Below are positions 32,046 to 41,938 of a stretch of 64,000 nt of DNA, piece after piece. The notes beneath the pieces are model-generated. The model saw only the letters and a list, made by a program, of their open reading frames with translations, did no database searches and had not been told where the DNA came from. A program made the translations under genes and the position numbers. Origin of the DNA: Amoebophrya sp. A120 (taxonomy: Eukaryota; Sar; Dinophyceae; Syndiniales; Amoebophryaceae); assembly GCA_905178155.1 (NCBI GenBank), contig CAJINV010000001.1, positions 14,219,265 to 14,283,264 of the forward strand, given 5' to 3'. The first letter of the stretch is position 1. Each line of letters begins with the position of its first letter.

Positions 32046-35000
32046 TTATTCATACTCCCATTCGACATGTAGAGGCTGCGCACTCCAACACCACGGAGAA
32101 AAACGGTTCGCGAGCGGTGACAGAAGCTGAATGCCTTTCGTTGTCGCGCGGCAACGTGTTCCACCAGTCCCGGCTCCTGCACACAATTCTTGATATTCCT
32201 GACCCTGGTCCGCATTGTTGTCGTTCCCTTGCTTTTCGAAGTGCTGGACCCACACTTCGCAGGCAAACGTCTGCAGCAGGTGGTTGGCCTGCTCTGTAGC
32301 TGGTACTCGCAGCGGATTATTGTCGAGCAGTGCGTCCGTGGAGTAGAATTCAGGATTCTCTTCATCATCCGGCCCCTTCCAGAAGGGGTTCCGCGTGCGA
32401 GACAGTGCCATCCTCGTGGGGCTGCGTTCCTCGAAAAGTTCCGCAAGCACCCGGCGCACGCGCCAGTTTTTAGCAGGTGAAAGAGCTGCCAGGTATGCGA
32501 AGCAAAAGTATCAGTATCTACATCTTTTTCGTGCGCTTGCAGCTGCGCGGGGACTAGAAACGAACTTGATGAGTTTTTTCTATGCACGTGAAACGCAATC
32601 ACTCTTCAGGTGTACTAAATGCTTGCACCTTGTTAGGTCATCATGATCATCATGTCGGCCGTGGACCACGACACAAGGTGAAGCTGCAAAGCTGTATGAG
32701 AAGTGGCCGCAAGTGACACGCTTGCGGTTGCGATACTTTTGTGCACGCCCTAGCATGTTGTCTTCATCTGCCGTCAGGCCTCCTGCAGCGGTGCCGGTAG
32801 ATTGGCTGTCAAGTAGCCCAGGGTCTCTTGCGGCAGGGGCAGGAGAGCCGGAGTTGCTGCTCTTGTCGAGGTCCCCACCCGCGAGCGCGCAAACGTGTTG
32901 CGAAAAGGCCGGCGCACCGCAGTAGTCGGGTTCAAGTGCGAAGTCAAGAAGTTTACTACCCACCGTCTCATAGCTCCAGAGCCATCTACTGCACCCGTAG
33001 TGTCGCGTTCTGGACGAGGTGGCTGCCTTCGCGCATCTTTTAGTGTGGCTCGAACTCGATTCATGATCTTCATCAACTGTTTTGCTCGGGGTCGCAGCTG
33101 GTCGTGGTCCTCGTCGCGAAGATGACATAGGCGTAGTGCTACAAGAACTCACTCGCCTGGCCAGAGCGTGGAACGCTTTCAAGTTCATGTTGCAATTGTC
33201 CAGCTCGACCCCCCACGAGATGCTCGCAGGTCGGAGCGCTGCAATTTCGTCTACTAGCGCCCTTTGGCCGCCGGCTGAATCGTCCGCCTCCCACTCCGCG
33301 CTGATCGAGACTCTCTGGTGTCTCAGTTCGATGGTGAGCTTTCGTGCCAACAAGAGCTCGCGGACCTCCGCTAACTTCCGCATCGTCCGGGCGAGGAATA
33401 GCTGTACCACATCGCCGCTGTTGTGCGTATAACCCGGCGCGAGTCCGTCGTGCTCCGAGACGTGGATATCCAACTGCTCGAGATACTCCTCCAGTGACAT
33501 GCACGCCAACGCGTGCAGCTCCCCTGGAAGGCAGGGGCAGACCTCTCCGGGTAGGAGTTGGTCGGGGTCAATGCAGTTGTGCCACATCGTAACGTTGCCG
33601 ACGTCGGTACTGAAGTCTTCGGGTGGGAGAGCTTCCGTTTCGGTTTTGCCAAGCTGGATTTTTCTCTTATTGCGCTTACTCTTATTCATTTTCCGATTAC
33701 TTGTTGTTTGCACCCGATTTTGATTTTCTCTGCTATTTCTCTGTTTTACAGGGAGCGCGGGGCAGAAGTCAGAAGTTGCTGCGGAACGTGCACCCGCAGA
33801 AGCTGCTAGAGGGCTATTATGTGCGCTAGCGTAGTCTGCATTTCCCGGCGCCTCAGCGTCTGCTTTTTCAGCTTCGTCCCCTGAGTGAAAGATGCTGTCA
33901 TTTTGATTTTCTCTACTTGCAGCTTTCAAAGATGGTGCGGTAGCTCGTCCCCCCGCCTGCTGGCCCGGCTTCTCTACTGATGAAGTTACTACATTCGAAC
34001 GCGAACACGCAGGCCCAGCTGGAATTAGCTTCCCGGTGAAAAGATACTCTATAAGCGCCACCCGATCAACCTTCAGACTGAAGCAGCAGACGGGCTCGAA
34101 GTTTCGCCACGAGGTAACATCTACTCCGGGTTTCGGTATCCACTTTGGATCCTTCATCTTGAGGGCGTGTTTATCATGCAAGTATCCTGTTCGAAAGCCA
34201 CCGCATTTCTTGGCCCATAACAAAAAGTTACTCGTCGCACAGATACTAGCAATACCGCATCATTCAACAGCTCAATGCGATATTAGCACTTATTAATGGC
34301 ACTTACATATTTATTTTTATACATGATTGAAAGGAGCCGAAGTTCCTTTTTGTTTTTCCTCATCTTTTGCTTTTCCCATTTTGTTTGCAAAGAAAATACG
34401 TACCATGAATGCGCTGAAGGAGAAGCGCGACCAGATGTTGCTTCTGGGGGAAGCCCTCCTGCATGAGGCCATGTCGTCTCTGGATATACATACAGCCGGC
34501 AGGCTGCTTATAGAAATCGATTTCTTATTTTGGTTACTTCTCGCGATGCCAATATGCGGTGCTTTTATTCTATTTGTATTTGATAAGCGCTCGACAACAG
34601 CGGTGACAGTAAGTGGCAGCTCAGAATCGTCGCCAGGATTTATCTCGCACGTGGGAATTGTAGCTGATGTCCCGCTCTTTTTGATTTCGTCTGCCTCTGC
34701 CCAGGCACCGGCGACGTGAGCCCAGATTTTCAGATACTTCGCCTCTAGCTTGCTGTCGCCGAGTTGCAGTGGGGAGAGCGTTTTTGCCGACTCTGCTGCC
34801 CTTTCTAGCACGTTAACGCACGAGGCAAAAAAGTTGCGAAGGCAAGAACGAGTATGAAAGAGAAAGCTGCAATATCAATGTCAGCGCCACCCGTCAACGA
34901 TGCTGATTTGCGCCAATACACATCACACAAACAAGCGGAGCACGAACAATGCAACAAATGGCCAAACGCAAGCGGATGTTACTTTTAGACATAGGCATAT

Positions 35001-38000
35001 ACCACTTCTCTCTGCAACAGTTCGTTGTGCGTTTTGCTCACAATATCATCCACATCTTATCAGCTGCAAATTATGCGCCAAAGTCTTGGAGGGCGCATGC
35101 TCGCTGACATTGCACCAGCTATAGCGGCCCATATCGAGTCCAGATTGAAGAATACCAGACTTGCACAACGTCCTCTAGTGGGGTGTTTTCTTGCCCGAGC
35201 ATATCGGCGATTACGTTGAATTTTGCCACTGTGTATGCTTGCGAACAGAAACCGACGAAGGTCGTGCTCGTTCTTTCGCTAGACGATGAGTGCTGCTCTT
35301 TTTGTTCCACCTGGGGCGTCTGCGAAGATTGCGAAGGAGTCATACCGTTGGGCCCACGATATTCACTTGATGAGTTTGCCTGCTGTGCAGTGTGGTTTTT
35401 GGTGCGTTGTTTGTTCGCGGACAGTCTCTGTTTGTCACAGCCTCCCGTCGAAGACAACGTGGTAGCTGCGCCATTGTTCTTATCGGTCTTTCCGTCGGAT
35501 GAGCCTTGCGAACCGATCGGGGCAGCTTGTTGCGCGTGTTTTTTCTCTAGTGGAGGAACAGGTGAAACCCACTGCGCGTTCAGAAGCTCTCGAAAGTCCA
35601 AAAAATCGAGCTGGACGTGGGTGGACCCTTCCGTTATTGTCACGTCAGTTGGCGGACCCCAAGAATCGAAGGGGTGGATTGTTATTTCTTGTCGGATCTT
35701 CTTCGCTGATGCGCACACACCATCTTCGCTGGTGCTCGTCGGGCTGGACATTTTTTCCTCCACAGGGGCGTTGCGGTTTGTCATCTTATTGGCCTCATCT
35801 TCCCCCCCGCAGCGTCTTGTTTATGAGAGAGCACAACTCGTCCCCTGCCCCCCTTGTTCATTTGGATATGCAAAACACCAAACCCACTTTTTGTGTATCA
35901 ATGGCGCGTTCTAGTTCTTGAAGCACTGAGTGCGTGACAAATTTTGATGAAACCTCGTCAAAGGGAAGTGCAGATTTTGATCTGGTATGCGGAGGCAAAA
36001 TTATTTCTGCCGTTGCTTATGCTTGCGTTACTGCGCAACTACATGCCCTTCAAATGAGAGGGAAGTGGGGTCGTTGTGCACTCTCATATTGTTCGCAAAT
36101 CCAATACAAAAGCGTGTGTGCGAAATTCATGTTGATGGTCGTCTCGAAATGTCCTCGGGCTGGACACTTCGCGGTGAGCAGGGACAGTGGAGGAAGCGGT
36201 GTCCTTGTCCTGGTGTACGACGTCCCTCACCGTCGGCGTCTTCGTTCCTCTGACGCTTTTCCTTTGCGCATCGCAACAAGAACCGGAAATAGCTTTTTTC
36301 TCAAAGGTGGGCCCAATTGTGAAAGGCTTACGTCGCTTAGTTCCATCTTGAGATGAACCGGCTGTAGCTGTATGCCAAGAAGAACGGTGGACCACGACGT
36401 CGTCGAGACTGCTGCTCTGATTTGAGTCAGGATCAGGTGTCTGCTGGGCTGGTGACTTTGAGTGCGTGGAAATCACGCTTCTTGTCGAGGACGGATCGTC
36501 CTGCTGTTCGTTTTCGTTCTGCTTCATCTTCTTGAAAGCACCACCGCTCTCCTCGATCCACGTCAGTTTTTTTGCATCAGTTTCCGCGGCCAAAAGACCC
36601 CGACTTTCCATTTCCTCGCGCAGTATCCGATGGGCCTCCCCTAGCTGCGCGTCCGTTGCATCTAGACTGGGGTCGAATGTCTTTTCGCCTCTTTTCAGCA
36701 TCTCCCGCTTCCGTTCTTGCAACTGTGTTTTCCGTTCCAGTACATCGATCATCACGCTGCTTAAAATTTTATCGTCGGTGCAGCTCTTTACGGCTCGCTT
36801 CAATTGCGCTGTGCTGTCGTAAGAAATCTGGAATAAGTCCTCCAGCTGCCTTCGCGCATGTTCCCCATACGCCGCTAGGGCAATCTTTCGGGTATCTATC
36901 GAGTCAGGCTTTACCCTCAGAGCGAGGTCAATGGCGAGCGACATGGGTCGCGCCTGCGCGGACATGCATGCATGGCGCAGAATCTTGGTCGCAAGGTCGC
37001 GCTCAACGCCGAAATAAACCCACTTGCTATCGGGATCGACACCCTCATTCGCTTTGGCTCTTTGGATGTGCTTGAGATCGTAAATCGTCGGACAATCTCT
37101 TGGCATCCGCCAACCTGGACCTGCGGAAGTAAAGCACGTATGGTTGCGGGCATACTCCTGAAGCCAGTCACAGCTGTCGCTTAGCGCGCACAACGCCTTT
37201 GTGTATGAAGTCGCCGTAAAACCCAATGTGGCTGCGAGATTGAGATGACCGACAGATGTACCAATCATCATCGTATCGAAATCATCCATAAGAATCTTGA
37301 TGATTTTGCTAATCGTCTGCATCTGCCTCTCAAGAATCTGCTTCCTGAGGTCCGTTCTCTCTTGTCGGAGCTTGTAGTTCTGCAGCCGCAACGTAAACAT
37401 CTCTTCTCGGTGCTGTTTCATCTGCAGGCGCATTTTTTTCTCCGCGCGTCGCCCGGGGCGCTGCGGCGTATTTGGGAAATCATTCAGATCATCATCTACA
37501 TCTTTCTCCTGCTCCTCGATATCGTCTAGACTGGTTTCTTCAGTCTGGGCCGAGGTTGACGCCGGTGTAATTAATCCTTTCGAACAAGCACCGGATTGTA
37601 GATCCGTGTTCTTCTGAGCAGCGGGAACGAGGAGTCCGCTGTGCTTGCACTCTAGCTCCTGCTGTTTGTTCCTTTTCTTTGCAGCACTTTCGTCAAACGT
37701 GGCACGGACCAGTTGAGCGTCTTCGTTGGCTCGCCGTCCTTCTTGGTCCTGAGCCGCGCCACCAGCTGCAGCACCGCATGCGCCAAGTTCATCTTCGCGC
37801 TGATGCGCATAACCTCCTAGGCGGAACAGAATACGCACCGCTTCTCTGGTCTCCTGCTTCAGGGGCGACGGGGCGGGCACTGACGGTTGTGCGTTTGGGT
37901 CTGTACAAACCTCATCAAGTAGCGTTGTAGTCGGGGAGGCGGACGAAGTGGACGGCTTTGTGCATTTGTTGGCACCAGGATCATCTCCTGCTGCGCAGAA

Positions 38001-41000
38001 GATTTCAGTAAAGTATTCTCTCAGCGGGTATCGGCTTGGGCTTGTTCGTCCTGTAGTGGCTGGTAGCGACGCGACCGACGGCGAGCCGAGGTTTCCACTG
38101 CCTCCCTGCTGTTGAGGATTCCCTTCTCCTTGTTCCGCCTGTTCTTCTTCGTCGATATTCAACGAGCCCTGATCTCCTGGTAAGGCGTGTCCGTCGGCAA
38201 GCCTACGGATGTGCTTCTGAAAACGCACGATGAAGCCGGCCGCCGACATGTTGTCCAGTATGCTTCTGTCCGAGTCTGAATTGACATAATTGTAGCCCAT
38301 TTTTGCCTGTATCTCGTCCTGTTGTAGCAACAGTGCGAAAAACACAAGCTGCTCGCGCCAGGCTTCAACGACATTCGGGTCAAGCAACGCAGACACACAG
38401 CTCTGTAGCAAGCCGACGTGCATGAGTTTGAGGCCGTCTGCCCTCGCATAGAACGTGGGAGCCTGCGCGCAATTGGCTCCTCGTAGTTCGCCTTCGCGGT
38501 CTTGCTGTATTCCTTCGGCAAAACTGTTGTAAAGTAAGTCAGGCGTCGCGAGGATGTAGCCGGACTCTTCGCAAAGTACATGCGCGCACTGGCGCCTGGT
38601 TTCGTCGTAGTGGCAAGTTTGGAATAGGGCGCGCTGGAAAAGTGGCTTCGCTGCAGCGTAATCTTGGTGGAGAAGACGAGATCGGGCCTGTTCCAGTGCC
38701 ACTTTGTGCAGATCATGCTGCTCAACATCAACTACATGGTAATGAGCTTGCTCCTTCTCGTCCTTTGTAGAGCTGTTCGCTTTACTTTTATCTTCACATC
38801 CTCGCGAGGCAGGTCCTCGCGAGGCAGCTCCACCCGAACCACTAAAACTGCTGGACTGCTCTTCGTTTCCTAAAGACATCACGCCTGACAACAGCAGGAC
38901 TGCCGCGAACCCGAATGACCCGGTTGCCCTCATCCCTTTTTCTGTCACGTCTGCGGCAAAGTTTTCGAACCACTTCAGTGTGCCGGTTCCGCGATCCCAT
39001 CTCTTTCTTGTCGCTTCTTCCTGGAGTTTCTTTTCCTTTTTTCTTGTTTCCACATTATCCCGTGGCGAGTGAAGTCTTCCACCCGCGGGGGCGTCCCGCT
39101 CCCGACGGAGAATTCCATTAGCTGCACTGCTCTCCACGCCCGCTTCGTCGCTGGAGACACGGCAATAACCGTACAGTGCTGAGTCCAAGATAACTCCCGC
39201 TGCTGCTCCTGCGTACCGCGTCTTCCGAAAGGCGACCGCGGCCCATATGAGCTCTTTACCGATCAAATACACAATCGCATCTGGCACAGCCTCGTTCATC
39301 GCCCGCAACGCATCACCGAGAATTCGCCAAGCGCGAATATTGTCGTAATCCAAAACCGCAGCCTGTAGACATGCGCGGATATCCACAGAAAAAAACCCAC
39401 TCCCATCCATTTTTTGCATGACAGACACAGGACAGGAGTTCATGCAAGCTTTGCATGACATTGACAAATTGGATGGGGATGAGCCTTTTTTTGTGGATAG
39501 CGGATGGCGTCCGGGTATAGATTGAGCTTGTAAAGACACAGCCCGTAACTCGCAAGCAACCCCGAGTACTCCTGCCGATATTCGACGGCTTCAAGCGCAC
39601 GGCGACAGCAGGCGAAACGCACCTGGCAGAGTGCAACGAGTTCATGCGGAGTGAGGATAGAAAATGGATGTGATGAGGATGGTGCGACCGCACCAGTGCA
39701 GACGCCATCAGGATCATCGGCCTCTCGTCTCATGTTCGGTTCTTCATCCACGGGTCTCGATGAATGGCGTCTCACCTCCTCTGTAATTGTCGACCCGATT
39801 CTCAGCCACTGTAATGCCGTCTTTGGGTATTCCCAATCCAATATCGTGGCGTCGACCGAGGAGCCGCGCACCTCGATTTTGAAAGGGACACAGGCTGTCG
39901 TGAGATTTTCTTTCTCCTTCATCTTATTTCCTGGTGCAGCTGTCTGTTTTTTTCCTTTCGCCACCGGCGCAGTGCTTCTTCTTGAAGATGCAGCTCCAGG
40001 AGCTTCTACTTCGGCGCCACCGATCATTGATGAATCGTTGGTGCTGGTCGTAGGTGTCGCATCTTGTGGCACTAATATCGGATCCAGAATTCGCAAGCCC
40101 TGGCCAACGACGTAGTTTAGCTTTGTCTTTTCTGCTTCTTCTTCCTCCTCATGACATCGTGCCCAGTGTTGGCGTTGCAGCGCCGCTCGCTTTCGGTGCT
40201 TTTTTCCTCCTAATTCTCTTTCCTGCGCCTCCGGCTTTTCCTTTTTTCTTGTCATTTCGATCTCTCGTAGCCCGTCTGTGGCACAACAAGCCTTCTGTTC
40301 ATCGTGCGATTGCGTCTCGTTGCTTTTCGAAAGAGCATCCGTATTCTCTCGTCCACGCCTAGACGACGGTGTGTGGAAAGCCTGTTCATCTTCACAAGAG
40401 TCGCACTCTCGGCGTGCGGAAGTGGCAGTGTTCACAGTGGCCTCCGGCGGCTTTGGAGTGGCTGGCGTTTTTGCAGCTAGCTCAAGAGTGATCCCACTTG
40501 AGGCAGGAGCACCACTGCCCAGCGATGGGAATAGCCTGCTCGTCTGGCGTTGGTCCTGGGACTCGGCCTGGTACGACGTTTGTAGTAAAAGAACAGGAAT
40601 GCACTCACCACACAGGCTTTCGAAAATGAACGACGGACCGGAGCTGTTTTTGGGCCCCAATTCCTTTACTCGTCCAAGGAGCTGGTACAGCGTTCGAGGC
40701 GGTTCTGGTCTCTGGTGTGCCTGACCACTTGTGTTTTCAGCTTTATCTTTGAGACGTTGATGACCACGGTGGAAAAGCTCGCGCTCGCCGCTTTGCGTCG
40801 TCGCTTCAATTAAATCTTGAATCCGTAGCGTGAGAAAAAAATCACCATTGTCGCGGTGTTCGTGTTCCGTAGGGCTAGAGGGTGGCTGCGGCTGTGCAGG
40901 CTGAGCGGTGGAGATACCACACTCATTCTCTTGCTTGCTACTAGCGCGCTCGTCAGAATTCAATTTCGACGCACCGTCTTGGAACTCCTGCATCTCCGCT

Positions 41001-41011
41001 TCCTTCTTCAT
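32046..41011 (-). CDS. Giant TPR / DUF4470-like protein
   Basis: About 2.7k residues built from several exons: 41011-39500, 39379-36089, 35821-~35118, ~34817-34490, ~34223-32640 and ~32493-32046. Joining across introners at 39380 and 35822 is in frame. The first exon is disordered (Glu/Lys/Ser-rich), then TPR-like helices span the 39380 introner (LASYGLCLYKLNLYPDAIRA, then LDYDNIRAWRILGDALRAM). A long coiled coil lies near 37300-37450. After it, FVGFCSQAYTVAKFNVIADM...VVQVWYSSIWTR (35130-35260) resembles the end of DUF4470, the domain of DNAAF3 and fungal MYND-type proteins. Downstream SWGVELDNCNMNLKAFHALA (~33200) and RHYGCSRWLWSYETVGSKLL (~32960) match the later part of that superfamily. 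Role unknown; dynein-arm assembly is possible but unproven. Exons around 34300-34600 are uncertain. Confidence 0.65.
35822..36088 (-). mobile_element. Introner-like intron, GTGCACAAC family
   Basis: 267 bp. TIRs TATGAGAGAGCACAAC and (inverted) TATGAGAGTGCACAAC. Perfect direct repeat ttgtt at 35817-35821 and 36089-36093. Removal joins VLDLRT to RRCGGEDEANK in frame. No GT-AG option across the repeat. Confidence 0.9.
39380..39499 (-). mobile_element. Introner-like intron, short family
   Basis: 120 bp. Ends TATCCACAGAAAAAAA and (inverted) TATCCACAAAAAAAGG. Perfect direct repeat gcgga at 39375-39379 and 39500-39504. Removal joins LNLYPDAIR to ACLQAAVLDYD inside a TPR helix pair. The interior matches 2408-2519. 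Confidence 0.93.
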
Positions 41012-41938
41012 TGTTTATTCTACATCTTGTTCGACTTCAAGCTAAGCACACATCATACATGAAAGAAAGCGTCAAAAAACGCCGCGTAGATACAACTGGT
41101 TTATTTTCATATTTCGATACCGAGAATACGAAAGCACTTTATTCGTGTAGAACCTAATACAAGGAAAAAACTAGAAGAGGACCGGACCACCAAACCAGAG
41201 AAGTGGAGAATCAAAAATGGTCAACTACTGTAGACCTAAAGAACTTTGACACGTTTGTATTCTCGGCCTGTAGCAGCTGTACCTTAACATGACGAATAAA
41301 ATGGTAACTGGAACTAATGGCTTCGCTATCCGAGTTGACGTTGAGTACAACTACAAGTATATGCTTGAAGATGATGATGTTGAAGTTGAAACAAATCCTC
41401 GACATCGAAGCACCTTTACTGTCGCGATTCAGAAGATCTACCTCATCCTCATCTACTTGCACTTTGCTAGGCTGATCACGATAATCGTCTTTGCTTTTCG
41501 CCTTGACTTGCGCCGGTTGCGCAAGTACCTCGTCCTGGCTGAGTAATAAAATATGCAAAGTGGTGCAAGAAGTATTTGATCTTCAGTTATCAGCTGGATC
41601 ATGATGGTATTCTGCGTCTGCGCTTCGATCAGCTGATCGCTGCTCCTGTCCTCATCAAGTTGAGTTTCGTGTGTGTTCTTCCTTGTGTTTCCAACATCTG
41701 CTGCGGAGCATACTTACTACCACACACACAGAAGAAAGCCAGCGATGAGAGGACAGAAAAGTAGAGATCAATAGCTTGTTTTCTTCAGTAGATCCAGAAC
41801 AACGACCGATAGTGTCGTCACGATGACTGATCATAACATCTTGTCACCAACCACTGCACCGATGCTGATTCACTGCAACGCGGAACAAGAAAGCAAGCCG
41901 CAAAATCATGAGAGTGACAGGCTTCGAACTACGAAGAG
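41012..41938. other. Gap, possibly holding a 3' exon of the 990-residue gene
   Basis: A minus stretch at 41380-41560 (DEVLAQPAQVKAKSKDDYRD, acidic/Gln-rich) is open and composition-like coding, and the upstream gene seems to splice out at about 42019. I could not join them, so no CDS is called. Confidence 0.35.

Noticed and set aside
34490-34575. Possible introner starting TATCAAATACAAA in the DUF4470-like gene
   Set aside because: A TAT start and an ATA end exist, but there is no matching duplication and I could not find an in-frame join.
34817-35118. Intron sharing a GCTA repeat, considered as an introner
   Set aside because: A 4-bp direct repeat allows the in-frame join RYGPL/ERAAESAK, but the ends lack inverted repeats, so I keep it as an ordinary or non-canonical intron.
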